The notes: generated by a model not told the origin, from the letters alone. Counted from the first letter of the stretch, positions 44,254-52,804 are shown. The stretch: DNA of 64,000 nt from Bradyrhizobium sp. 132 (GCF_023074185.1 NZ_JADPKY010000094.1:124001-188000); one strand, 5' to 3'. Translations and numbers: made by a program.

Positions 44254-45768
44254 ATGACCGATTCTTCGAGCGGGGCCCAAACCAGCGAGTCCGAAGATTT
44301 GCCGAGGATCTCGACCGGCAGTCAGGGCCTCGACGACATCCTCTATGGCGGGCTCGATCCCAATCGCATGTATCTCTACGAGGGTCGGCCCGGCTCGGGC
44401 AAGACCACCATGGCGCTTCAATTCCTCCTTGAGGGCGCCCGCTGCGGTGAACGCGTGCTCTATATCTCCTTGTCGGAAACCAAGCGTGAGCTGACGCTGG
44501 TTGCGCAGCGCCACGGCTGGTCGCTGCAAGGCGTCGACATCTTCGAACTTGTCCCGCCGGAGACGACGCTCGATCCGGACCGGGAGCTCACCGTTTTCCA
44601 TCCCGCCGAAATGGAGCTGAGCGAAACGACCGGCCTGATATTCAAGGCAGTCGAACGGATCAATCCCGCGCGCGTGGTGCTGGACAGCCTGTCCGAGCTG
44701 CGCCTCCTTGCGCAGAACCCGCTGCGGTACCGGCGCCAGGTTCTGGCCCTGAAGCACTTTTTCACCAACCGCAATTGCACGGTCATTCTCCTCGACGACC
44801 TCTCGTCCTCCCAGGACGATTTGCAACTCCATTCGATCGCGCACGGCGTCGTCATGCTCGAACAGCTCGCCATCGATTATGGAGCAGAGCGCCGGCGGCT
44901 TCGCGTGATCAAGATGCGCGGCATTCGGTTTCGCGGCGGCTTCCACGATTTCACGATCGAAGCGGGAGGTGTGCGGATATTCCCCCGTCTGGTGGCGGCG
45001 GAACATCACGCCTCGTTTGTCGGCGAGTTCACGCCCAGCGGCAACGCGCAGCTCGATCTCCTTCTGGGAGGAGGGCTCGAGCGCGGCACCAGTGCGCTTC
45101 TTCTGGGCGCCGCCGGTGTCGGCAAGTCGTCTCTCGCGCTGACCTATGCGATCGCGTCGGCAGAACGCGGTGAGCATGCGGTGTTCTTTGCCTTCGATGA
45201 AGGTCGGGGCACCGTGGAAGCCCGGGCTCGAACGCTTGGGATGCCCCTCGAAAGCTACCTGCAATCGGGACTCATCCGATTTCAACAGATCGATCCCGCC
45301 GAGCTGTCCCCCGGGGAATTCGCCGCCAATGTGCGCAAGAGCGTCGAAAAGGATAACGCCAGAATTGTCGTCATCGACAGTCTGAACGGCTACCTCAACG
45401 CGATGCCGGATGAGCGATTTCTCATCCTCCAGATGCATGAGCTCCTGAGCTATCTCGCGCAAAAAGGCGTGCTGACCGTCCTGATCCTCGCCCAACATGG
45501 GCTGGTCGGCCCGATGGAAACGGCTCTCGATATCAGCTATTTGAGCGATGCCGTGCTCATGCTGCGCTATTTCGAGGTCGGCGGAACGGTGCGGCGTGCC
45601 CTCTCGGTCGTGAAGAAACGCAGCGGCAATCATGAAAATACCATCCGCGAGTTTCGCCTTGGCCGTGCCGGCATCACGCTGGGTCCTCCGCTGAGCGAGT
45701 TCAGCGGCATCTTCTCCGGAAATCCACGTTATACGGGCACGGAGATACCAGAAGGACCGGCGGAATGA
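44254..45768 (+). CDS. KaiC-like two-domain RecA-family ATPase
   Basis: 504 residues, two KaiC domains. In CI the Walker A is GRPGSGKTT (44-52), the catalytic acid site is LSETKRE (Ser-Glu instead of Glu-Glu) and Walker B is RVVLDSLSEL. In CII the Walker A is GAAGVGKSS (285-293), the acid site is FDEGRGT and Walker B is IVVIDSLNGY. The C-terminal KKRSGNHENTIREF matches the KaiC tail. At the cyanobacterial phosphosites the sequence has ISYLSD: Ser428 is kept and the following Thr is Tyr429. No kaiA or kaiB is present. It overlaps the kinase gene by 4 bp. It is probably a stress or signalling ATPase and not proof of a clock. Confidence 0.9.
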   Translation: MTDSSSGAQTSESEDLPRISTGSQGLDDILYGGLDPNRMYLYEGRPGSGKTTMALQFLLEGARCGERVLYISLSETKRELTLVAQRHGWSLQGVDIFELVPPETTLDPDRELTVFHPAEMELSETTGLIFKAVERINPARVVLDSLSELRLLAQNPLRYRRQVLALKHFFTNRNCTVILLDDLSSSQDDLQLHSIAHGVVMLEQLAIDYGAERRRLRVIKMRGIRFRGGFHDFTIEAGGVRIFPRLVAAEHHASFVGEFTPSGNAQLDLLLGGGLERGTSALLLGAAGVGKSSLALTYAIASAERGEHAVFFAFDEGRGTVEARARTLGMPLESYLQSGLIRFQQIDPAELSPGEFAANVRKSVEKDNARIVVIDSLNGYLNAMPDERFLILQMHELLSYLAQKGVLTVLILAQHGLVGPMETALDISYLSDAVLMLRYFEVGGTVRRALSVVKKRSGNHENTIREFRLGRAGITLGPPLSEFSGIFSGNPRYTGTEIPEGPAE

Positions 45769-47471
45769 GCGCTGCCCGCGATCATTGCGTTCTCGTGTTT
45801 GCCCCGATCGGCCGCGATGGACCGGCATCGGTCGAGCTTTTACGTAATTCGAATCTCGTAGCGATCAATTGTCGAGGTCTCCCTGAACTGGTCAGCGAGA
45901 TGTCGGCGGGCGTGGGCGCGGTCCTTCTGGCCGAGGAGGGGTTGTTCGGGAAGGATACCCAGCCGCTGGCACATTGGATCGAGAGGCAGCCGCCCTGGTC
46001 TGACCTGCCCTTTGTCATTCTCACCAGCCATCGGGAGCAGCCGGCGGTGGTTGCCTGGCGCCGCAGTATCGTCGAGACACTCCGCAACGTTTCGCTGCTT
46101 GAACGCCCGGTTCAGCCGATCACGCTGACGAGCGCGGTTCAATCCGCAATGCGGGCCCGCCGGCGGCAATATGAAATTCGAACCTTGCTGCAGGCGCGCG
46201 AGCGGACGGCCCAGGAGCTCGAGAAGCTCGTGGTCGAGCGCACCCGTGCGCTCGAGGAGGCCAACAAGCATCTGCGGGCCGAAATGGAAGAGCGCGCCCG
46301 CGTCGAGGAGACCCTTCGTCAGGCCCAGAAGATCGAGGCCATCGGACAATTGACCGGCGGCGTAGCTCACGACTTCAACAATTTGCTAATGGTGATCTCC
46401 GGCGGCCTCGATTTGCTCGACCGGCAGACAGATCCTGATCGTCGGCGTCGTCTCATGGAAGGAATGGTCCAGGCGGCGCAGCGCGGTGCCGGCTTGACCA
46501 GGCAGCTTCTGACTTTTTCGCGGCGGCAGAAGCTCCGGCCCGTGGCTGTCGACATCGCATCGCAGATCGGCGGCATGCGCGAATTGCTCGATCGGAGCCT
46601 GAGAGGCGACGTTCACGTCGAGTTCGATTTTCCGGATGGTCTTTGGCCGGTGGAAGTCGATCCGGGAGAGCTCGAACTGGTCATTCTCAACCTGGCGGTC
46701 AACGCCCGCGATGCGATGCCGAGCGGTGGCACGATCGTTGTCCGTGGCGAGAACCTGGCCGGCCTGACCGAGGACGAGATCGCGGGCGATTACGTTCGTC
46801 TGTCCGTGGTCGATAGAGGTGTTGGAATGAGCCCGGAGATCCTGGCGCGGGTCTTCGAGCCGTTCTTCACGACCAAGGATGTCGGGAAAGGCTCGGGCCT
46901 GGGGCTTGCCCAGGTCCACGGATTTGCGACGCAGTCACGAGGGACGGTTCGAATCAAATCGACGGTCGGCGAGGGCACCAGCATCGAGCTCTATCTGCCG
47001 CGATCCAGGAACATCCCTTCTGGTGAACGCCATTTCATCGATCTGAACAGGGCGCGGCCGAAGAAGGCCAACCATGGCCGGATCCTCCTCGTCGAAGACG
47101 ATGACGAGGTCGCCGCGCTGGTGAGCGAGATGCTGGCGCAACTCGGCTACGAAGTGACGCGCGCGGCGAGTGCTGCGGCGGCGCTCGGTGCCCTGGCGGA
47201 CGGCCGCTCCGTCGATCTGGTGTTTTCGGATATCATGATGCCGGGCGGCATGAACGGTGTCGAACTCGCGCGCGAGATCAAGAGACGGCGAAGCGACATC
47301 CCGGTTCTGCTGACGAGCGGATACGCCGAAGCCGCGGTTCGCGACGCCGAAACGGCCGGCGTCCAGATTTTGCCGAAACCCTACCACATCGACGAACTCG
47401 CCGCAGCGCTCGGCGCAGCCAAGTCGGACTTTCGAATTGACGCGGAAAGCAAGCGCTCTGGGGCGTCGTGA
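45765..47471 (+). CDS. Hybrid histidine kinase with pseudo-receiver N-terminus
   Basis: 568 residues. Residues 1-130 resemble a receiver fold but lack the acidic pocket and phospho-Asp (VLVFAPIGRDG, AVLLAEEGL) and have Arg for the conserved Lys (LLERPVQP). A coiled coil (residues 140-190) leads to the HisKA domain with His202 in GGVAHDFNNLL. The ATPase domain has NLAVNARDAMPSGG (N box), VVDRGVGMSPE and GKGSGLGLAQVHG. A C-terminal receiver (RILLVEDDDEV, phospho-Asp in VFSDIMMPGG, TSGYAE, LPKPY) completes the protein. It is cytoplasmic, with no TM segment. It overlaps the KaiC-like gene by 4 bp and probably relays that protein's state. Confidence 0.92.
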   Translation: MSAARDHCVLVFAPIGRDGPASVELLRNSNLVAINCRGLPELVSEMSAGVGAVLLAEEGLFGKDTQPLAHWIERQPPWSDLPFVILTSHREQPAVVAWRRSIVETLRNVSLLERPVQPITLTSAVQSAMRARRRQYEIRTLLQARERTAQELEKLVVERTRALEEANKHLRAEMEERARVEETLRQAQKIEAIGQLTGGVAHDFNNLLMVISGGLDLLDRQTDPDRRRRLMEGMVQAAQRGAGLTRQLLTFSRRQKLRPVAVDIASQIGGMRELLDRSLRGDVHVEFDFPDGLWPVEVDPGELELVILNLAVNARDAMPSGGTIVVRGENLAGLTEDEIAGDYVRLSVVDRGVGMSPEILARVFEPFFTTKDVGKGSGLGLAQVHGFATQSRGTVRIKSTVGEGTSIELYLPRSRNIPSGERHFIDLNRARPKKANHGRILLVEDDDEVAALVSEMLAQLGYEVTRAASAAAALGALADGRSVDLVFSDIMMPGGMNGVELAREIKRRRSDIPVLLTSGYAEAAVRDAETAGVQILPKPYHIDELAAALGAAKSDFRIDAESKRSGAS

Positions 47472-47718
47472 TTGGGCCTCATGATCGGCTTGCAGTCCGG
47501 CGTCAGTAGCGAATGCACACGCAGCCGCGTCTCAGTTGCAACGATAAGCATTCGCGTTCTGCGAGCCAATCATGCCCGTCGCTACGTGTGGATTATGATG
47601 ATTGCAGGGAGCGGCCTGCAAGGGCAGCCACTTTCAGCCGCTCTTTGAGCCCATTTCAGCCAAACTGTTGTTGGTTTCTCGTTGTCGGGGCAGGGTCCTT
47701 CCAATTTGGAGCCCTGCA

Positions 47719-48282
47719 ATGTTCAAGCCGGTTCTTTCTGCGTGTCTATTTGTTGCCTTTAGCTCAGTCGCTTCCGAAGCACGGCCCTATCGAATTCATC
47801 AAGCACCCGAATGCAATGTCACGATGCCCTGCGACCTTTCGTATTCGCAAACGCGCCGTGAGCGGATTCCCAGGTCCTCGCTAACGTCCAGGTCCTCATT
47901 ACAAGCCTATCGCGCGACGCAACTGACAGTGACCGACGCAGGCGGCGCCGCGACGGCGAGCATCGCTGGGGCTCGCATTGTCGGCAGTCGTCCGGCAGGT
48001 TGCCCTTCCTCCTTCTGCGGCTGCGGCGCGGCTCTGCGCGTGTTCGGCCGTATCGTGCCGGAGTTGAATCTTGCGGCGAACTGGCTGCGCTTTCCGCGGA
48101 CATCACCCGCACCGGGAATGGTCGCAGCCCGACGCGGACATGTGTTCGTCCTCGAACAACACCTGGGAGGGGACACCTGGTTGGCCTACGACGCCAACTC
48201 GGGCGGACACGCGACTCGAATGCATGCGCGTTCATTGCGTGGGTATACGATCGTCAACCCGCGCGGCGGTTCGGTCACTTGA
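47719..48282 (+). CDS. Secreted hypothetical protein with conserved Cys cluster
   Basis: 187 residues from the ATG at 47719; the frame is open upstream, but a good signal peptide begins here (MFKPVLSACLFVAFSSVASEARP). A polar linker with TMPCDLSYSQTRRER follows. The C-terminal domain (about 95-185) has SRPAGCPSSFCGCGAALRVFG, LNLAANWLRFPRTSPAPGMVAARRGHVFVLEQHLGGDTWLAYDANSGG and a closing GYTIVNP. The Cys and the His in GHVFVLEQH are placed like the Cys-His pair of NlpC/P60-CHAP-like folds, but this is a guess. I recall similar repeat-poor proteins in Bradyrhizobium. The 247 bp before it contain no other gene. Confidence 0.65.
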   Translation: MFKPVLSACLFVAFSSVASEARPYRIHQAPECNVTMPCDLSYSQTRRERIPRSSLTSRSSLQAYRATQLTVTDAGGAATASIAGARIVGSRPAGCPSSFCGCGAALRVFGRIVPELNLAANWLRFPRTSPAPGMVAARRGHVFVLEQHLGGDTWLAYDANSGGHATRMHARSLRGYTIVNPRGGSVT

Positions 48283-49136
48283 GAGACCAGCCGGCCAAGG
48301 GCAGGGGGCACGTAACGAGCCGTGGAGCCGTCGGGCAAAACACCCTGTCAAGCCTGCGCTGGAATGATATTCGTATTTACAGAAGTTCGGATAAGGCGTA
48401 GTTTGCGCTCATCCCGGCCCGCTACAAGGGCGTTTCGCGATCGTCACGAGACGCGGGCCGGGAGGCGGTGGCCGCGACTGCGTCGGCGCGCTGGGCAAGC
48501 TGCAGGGCGGGTTTTCCCGTGAGCAACTGCACACGCGGTACGACACGGCGCTGACAGCGTCCCCGTTCGGTCTCGATGGCGAGCGCACGCCAGGCATCGG
48601 GGACAGGGGCGGGGAGGTGCGCGGACGGCAAAATCGTGTGGTCCTGACGCCCGGGGTCTGTGCGTCAAGTCTTGTGGTGATGCTGCTGCCCAACCGGGCC
48701 AGCACATCAGCCATCCGCGAGGCGACGGGGGCAATAGTGCATCGCTCCCCGGGGAGAGCGCGTCATAAGCCGTAATACCATTCGCGCAGGGAAGGCCGGT
48801 TGCTCGGCGTCACCTGTGGTCCACCCCGTGCGCGTCTGGTTCGCACACGGGACTGCGGGTGCCAGCCGGCGCCCGGCCTTCCCTGTGCCCTTTCTTGCGA
48901 GAGGGTGCGAAGACGAGAGCAAAGCTCGGGCGAATGAGCCGCGAGAATGCGAAGCCATGCGTTCTGAGAAGCCATGCGTTCTGAATGGAAGGAATTTATG
49001 CGCAGTCTCGTGCCCCGGACGCAGCGCAGCGTCGCTTTGACGGTGCGCTGAAGAGCCGGGGCCCATATCACTGCGACGGCGCGCGCAATCTCGACGTCGA
49101 CGCTGCGGTCTTCGGCGTCACCACCACGATCAGGTA
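48283..49136. repeat. Repeat-derived noncoding region between secreted protein and MFS gene
   Basis: 854 bp without a convincing gene. The part from about 48430 to 48775 gives a frame with VVLTP and RSPGRARHKP phrases, and about 48776-48900 gives GCGCAGGGAAGGCCGG and its inverted partner CCGGCCTTCCCTGTGCCC around a GCGTCTGGTTCGC/CGCACACGGG core. These phrases recall a dispersed Bradyrhizobium repeat often mis-annotated as proteins. A 15-mer direct repeat (GAAGCCATGCGTTCT) occurs at 48951 and 48968. CCCCGGACGCAGCG with GAGCCGGGGC at 49013-49055 resembles another common repeat. It may be the debris of several insertions. Confidence 0.55.
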
Positions 49137-50432
49137 CTAGGCCATCGCGGCTTGCGGCTTTGGCTTCGGTTGTCGCGAGAGCGTCAGCACGATCAAGGAG
49201 GCGAACACGCAGAGTGCGCCGGCGATGAAGAAGGCGGGAAGATAGCTCTGATACACCGTCCGCGAAAATCCGGCGCCGAAGGCGGCGGTGCCCGCGCCGA
49301 GCTGGTGGCCGGCAAAGATCCAGCCGAACACCAGATTGGCGCGCTCGGGTCCGAATTTCTGGGCGGTGAGGCGCACCGTGGGCGGCACGGTTGCGATCCA
49401 GTCGAGCCCGTAGAACATCGCGAAGATCGAGAGCCCATAGAACGAGAAATCGCTGAAGGGGAGGAAGATCAGCGAGAGCCCGCGCAGGCCGTAGTACCAG
49501 AACAAGAGGTAGCGGTTGTCGTAGCGGTCCGACAGCCAGCCCGACATGATGGTGCCGAAGAAGTCGAAGATGCCCATCGCAGCCAGCAGACCGGCAGCCT
49601 GCACCTGCGGAATGCCGAAATCGAGGCACATCGGGATCAGGTGCACCTGCACGAGGCCGTTGGTGGATGCGCCGCAGACGAAGAAGGTCGCAAACAGGAC
49701 CCAGAATGCGCGCGACTTCGAGGCGTCGCGCAGCGTGCCGAGTGCCACAGCCGTGATCGAGCCGTGGCTGACCGGCGGGGCGGGCAGGGGCTCGGTGCCT
49801 TCGTCGCCGAAGGGGCGCAGGCCGACGTCGCTCGGGCGGTCCCGCATCACGAGGAGAACTCCCAGAGCGGAAACGCAGAGCGCGATGCAGACAAAGCCGA
49901 GTGCAAGCCGCCAGCCGTATCGTTCGGTCAGGCTTGCAAGCAGCGGCAGGAAGACGAGCTGGCCGGTGGCGACGCTCGCGGTCAAAATGCCGACGACGAG
50001 GCCGCGCCGCGCCGCGAACCAACGGGTCGCAATGGTGGCGCCCAGCACCAGCGCGGTCATGCCGGTGCCGAGGCCGATCACGACGCCCCACAGTACGACG
50101 AGCTGCCAGACCTCTGTCATGCCGAGCGACAGGATCAGCCCGGAGACGACGATGAGCTGAGCCAGCAGCGTGACGTTGCGCAGGCCGTAGCGGTTCAGGA
50201 GCGCGGCAGCGAACGGCGCCATCAGCCCGAACAGGATGAAGCGGATCGACAGCGCGGACGAGATCTCCGCCGTGCTCCAGCCGAACTCTTTCTGAAGCGG
50301 AATGATGAACACGCCGGGCGCACCGACCGTGCCGGCGCTGATCAGCGCGGTGAGGAAGGTCACGCCGACCATCACCCAGCCGTAATGAATATTGCGGCGG
50401 CCCAGTGTTGCCGCGAGCCAGTTCGAGATCAT
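49137..50432 (-). CDS. MFS transporter (OFA/monocarboxylate-like)
   Basis: 431 residues, 12 predicted TM segments in two halves separated by a cytoplasmic loop near residues 195-225 (RDRPSDVGLRPFGDEGTEPLPAP). The N-terminal NIHYGWVMVGVTFLTALISAG and IIPLQKEFGWSTAEISSALSIRFILFGLM are typical of MFS members near the oxalate/formate and monocarboxylate groups. The loop 2-3 motif is NRYGLRNVTLL and the loop 8-9 motif GWLSDRYDNRYLLFW. The substrate is unknown. Its start is 111 bp from the stop of the next minus-strand gene upstream, the acetyl-CoA acetyltransferase. Confidence 0.9.
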   Translation of the reverse strand: MISNWLAATLGRRNIHYGWVMVGVTFLTALISAGTVGAPGVFIIPLQKEFGWSTAEISSALSIRFILFGLMAPFAAALLNRYGLRNVTLLAQLIVVSGLILSLGMTEVWQLVVLWGVVIGLGTGMTALVLGATIATRWFAARRGLVVGILTASVATGQLVFLPLLASLTERYGWRLALGFVCIALCVSALGVLLVMRDRPSDVGLRPFGDEGTEPLPAPPVSHGSITAVALGTLRDASKSRAFWVLFATFFVCGASTNGLVQVHLIPMCLDFGIPQVQAAGLLAAMGIFDFFGTIMSGWLSDRYDNRYLLFWYYGLRGLSLIFLPFSDFSFYGLSIFAMFYGLDWIATVPPTVRLTAQKFGPERANLVFGWIFAGHQLGAGTAAFGAGFSRTVYQSYLPAFFIAGALCVFASLIVLTLSRQPKPKPQAAMA

Positions 50433-50542
50433 TGGGCCTCAATCTTGGTGGGCAGGATTTGAAACACCTGCGCGAGTTTGCAGAATGGCACGGGACGCGT
50501 CTGTCGGAAATGACGGAGTTCCCGCATTTCCGGACTTTTGCG

Positions 50543-51739
50543 TCAATGCGTCAGGCGCTCCACCGCGATCGCAGTGGCTTCGCCGCCGCCGATGCAGAGC
50601 GCCGCCACACCGCGCTTGAGGTTTTTTGCTTCAAGCGCATGCAGCAGCGTCACGATCAGCCGTGCGCCGGTGGCGCCGATGGGGTGGCCGAGCGCGCAGG
50701 CGCCGCCGTTGATGTTGAGCTTCTCGCGGGGAATGCCGAGATCGCGCTGCGCCGCCATCGCCACCACGGCGAAGGCTTCGTTGATCTCGAACAGATCGAC
50801 ATCGCCGGCACTCCAGCCGACCTTGTCCAGGAGCTTGCGGATCGCCGGGATCGGCGCCGTGGTGAACCATTGCGGCTCCTGGCTATGGGTGGCGTGGCCC
50901 TTGATCTCTGCCAATGCGGGCAGGCCGTTGCGATCGGCGAGCGACCGCGTCGTCAGCACCAGCGCGGCGGCGCCGTCGGCGTTGGCGGAGGAGGCCGCCG
51001 GCGTGATGGTGCCGTTGGCGCGGAACGCCGGCTTCAGCCCGGGAATCTTTGCGGGATCGACCTTCAGCGGATGCTCGTCATTGGCGACGATGCGGGGGCC
51101 TGCCTTCTCGCTCAGCGTGATCGGCGCGATCTCGGCCTTGAACGCGCCACCCTCGACCGCCTTGCGCGCGCGACTCAGCGTCTCCATCGCATAGGCGTCC
51201 TGGTCCTTGCGGGTAAACTGATAGGCTTCCGCAGTCGCCTCGCCGAAATCGCCCATCGAGCGGCCGGTCTCGTAGGCGTCTTCGAGGCCGTCCATCATCA
51301 TGTGGTCGATGATGCGGTCATGGCCGGCGCGATAGCCGCCGCGTGCCTTCGCCAGCAGATACGGCGCGTTGCTCATGCTCTCCATGCCGCCGGAGACGAC
51401 GATCTCGGCCGAACCGGCGCGAATGATGTCGTGCGCCAACATGGTCGCCTTCATGCCGGAGCCGCAGACCTTGTTGACGGTTGTCGCGCCGGTGGCGTCG
51501 GGCAGGCCGGCTGCGCGCGCAGCCTGGCGCGCCGGGGCCTGGCCCTGGCCGGCCGGCAGCACGCAGCCCATGAAGACTTCGTCGACCTTTTCCGGCGCGA
51601 GCTTCGCACGCTCCAACGCCGCGGCGATCACATGCGAGCCGAGCTTGTGTGCGGGCAGCGGCGACAGCTCACCCATGAAACGGCCGAGCGGGCTACGGAC
51701 GGCGGAGACAATGACGACAGGATCAGCGGTTTCGGCCAT
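50543..51739 (-). CDS. Acetyl-CoA acetyltransferase (biosynthetic/degradative thiolase)
   Basis: 398 residues from the ATG at 51739, which has GCAGGGAGTCCC upstream; the frame is open for another 100 codons, but that part lacks thiolase sequence. All catalytic motifs are present: nucleophilic Cys in TTVNKVCGSGMKA, active-site His in GGACALGHPIGATGARL and the second Cys in AALCIGGGEATAIAVE. It catalyses the reversible condensation or thiolysis of acetoacetyl-CoA. The next upstream gene on this strand is an enoyl-CoA hydratase, which suggests fatty or branched acyl-CoA breakdown. The perfect palindrome CATCATATGATG lies 37 bp before the start. Confidence 0.93.
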   Translation of the reverse strand: MAETADPVVIVSAVRSPLGRFMGELSPLPAHKLGSHVIAAALERAKLAPEKVDEVFMGCVLPAGQGQAPARQAARAAGLPDATGATTVNKVCGSGMKATMLAHDIIRAGSAEIVVSGGMESMSNAPYLLAKARGGYRAGHDRIIDHMMMDGLEDAYETGRSMGDFGEATAEAYQFTRKDQDAYAMETLSRARKAVEGGAFKAEIAPITLSEKAGPRIVANDEHPLKVDPAKIPGLKPAFRANGTITPAASSANADGAAALVLTTRSLADRNGLPALAEIKGHATHSQEPQWFTTAPIPAIRKLLDKVGWSAGDVDLFEINEAFAVVAMAAQRDLGIPREKLNINGGACALGHPIGATGARLIVTLLHALEAKNLKRGVAALCIGGGEATAIAVERLTH

Positions 51740-51775
51740 GGCGGGACTCCCTGCGATGGTGGGTAAGATTATGAC

Positions 51776-51787
51776 CATCATATGATG
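51776..51787. promoter_or_regulatory. 12-bp palindrome upstream of acetyl-CoA acetyltransferase
   Basis: CATCATATGATG is a perfect dyad 37 bp upstream of the start at 51739. It uses the same ATGATG/CATCAT word as the palindrome at 52775-52792, but with the halves in the opposite order. A shared regulator, perhaps the TetR protein at 53403, is possible but not shown. Confidence 0.35.
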
Positions 51788-51879
51788 CGGCGCAAAAAAT
51801 GCAACCGCATCCGGCATGAGAAATTGTCGTGGCTCGGATGAGATTTGCTCGTTCGAAGGAAGGAGGCTGTGGGGCAGGC

Positions 51880-52650
51880 CTACCGCTTCCGGTTGACGAA
51901 CGCCTGCATCAGCCGCGTCGGCTCGTCGGTCAGGAACGATTGGCCGAACACTTTCACGCTCAAATTCACCGACTCCGTCAGCGGCAGTTCCTCCCATTGC
52001 CGAAGCAGTGCCTTCTGCGATCGCAGCGCCTCGGGGCCGCATTCGAGCAGCGCCTGCACGAGGTGCTCGACGGCCGCGTCGAGTCCGCCCTCCGGCGCGA
52101 CCTTGTCGACCAGACCCCAGGCCAGCGCCGTCGGCGCGTCGATGTTTTCGGCGGTCATCACCAGCCAGCGCGCGCGGGCCCAGCCGATCAGGCGCGGCAG
52201 CAGCGCGGCATGGATCACCGAGGGGATACCGACGCGCACCTCCGGCATGCCGAAATGCGCATCATGCGCGGCAATGCGGAAGTCGCAGGCCGCGGCCACT
52301 TCGAGCCCGCCGCCGAGGCACCAGCCCGGCATGCGTGCGATCACGGGGGCGGGGAAGGCGCGCACGGCCTCGCAGAGATCGCGCAGGCGGCTGATGAAGG
52401 CTTCGGCCGATGTCTGGTCGAGCTTCACCATCTCCTTGATGTCGGCGCCGCCGATCATGCTTTTCTCGCTCTGGCCGCGCAGCACCATGACGCGGATGCT
52501 GCGATCAGTCGCGAGCTTCTGCAAACCTTCGCGGACCGCGTCGGTCACGGGGGAGCCGAGGATGTTGAGCGAGCCGGCGTTGCAGATCGCGACATGAACG
52601 ACGCCGCGCGCATCGCGCGTCACGCCGCAGTGGTGGTTGAGCATTTCCAT
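51880..52650 (-). CDS. Enoyl-CoA hydratase/isomerase family protein
   Basis: 256 residues from the ATG at 52650 (MEMLNHHCGVTRDARG), the usual crotonase length; an ATG at 52722 would add 24 residues that look less typical, and neither has a strong ribosome-binding site. The crotonase core is seen in GVVHVAICNAGSLNILGSP, the oxyanion-hole segment MIGGADIKEMV, and ARMPGWCLGGGLEVAAACDFRIAAHDAHFGMPEVRVGIPS, where the Glu of MPEV is one of the expected catalytic acids. The second acid position is occupied by a short GIPSVIHAAL segment, so the exact reaction (hydratase, isomerase or hydrolase) is open. Confidence 0.87.
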   Translation of the reverse strand: MEMLNHHCGVTRDARGVVHVAICNAGSLNILGSPVTDAVREGLQKLATDRSIRVMVLRGQSEKSMIGGADIKEMVKLDQTSAEAFISRLRDLCEAVRAFPAPVIARMPGWCLGGGLEVAAACDFRIAAHDAHFGMPEVRVGIPSVIHAALLPRLIGWARARWLVMTAENIDAPTALAWGLVDKVAPEGGLDAAVEHLVQALLECGPEALRSQKALLRQWEELPLTESVNLSVKVFGQSFLTDEPTRLMQAFVNRKR

Positions 52651-52774
52651 GATGGGATCTCTGATTTCGTGGACGTTGCGCAAAGGTACGCCGTTCGGGA
52701 TCACTTCCGAGCCGAAACGCATTGGTTGTCAAGCGGTGGGGGGGCGGAGTTGCCAGCGCGAAGTCCGCGAGATA

Positions 52775-52792
52775 GCATGATGCACATCATGC
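52775..52792. promoter_or_regulatory. 18-bp perfect palindrome overlapping the thioesterase leader
   Basis: GCATGATG-CA-CATCATGC is a perfect inverted repeat. It ends 3 bp before the GGAG ribosome-binding site of the thioesterase gene. It could be an operator or an RNA hairpin masking the start region. The TetR regulator gene immediately downstream of the thioesterase is the natural candidate ligand. Confidence 0.6.
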
Positions 52793-52804
52793 AATGGAGT
52801 GTCC

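Noticed and set aside
44254..47471. Circadian clock system
   Set aside because: Only a KaiC-like ATPase and a kinase are present. kaiA and kaiB are absent and a phosphosite residue is changed, so a clock cannot be claimed.
48951..48985. CRISPR-like or tandem array from the GAAGCCATGCGTTCT duplicate
   Set aside because: Only two units occur, adjacent and without spacers of even length. No cas gene is in the window.
51740..52042. 100-codon N-terminal extension of the acetyl-CoA acetyltransferase frame
   Set aside because: The sequence has no thiolase features, while the ATG at 51739 with a good ribosome-binding site gives a standard 398-residue enzyme.
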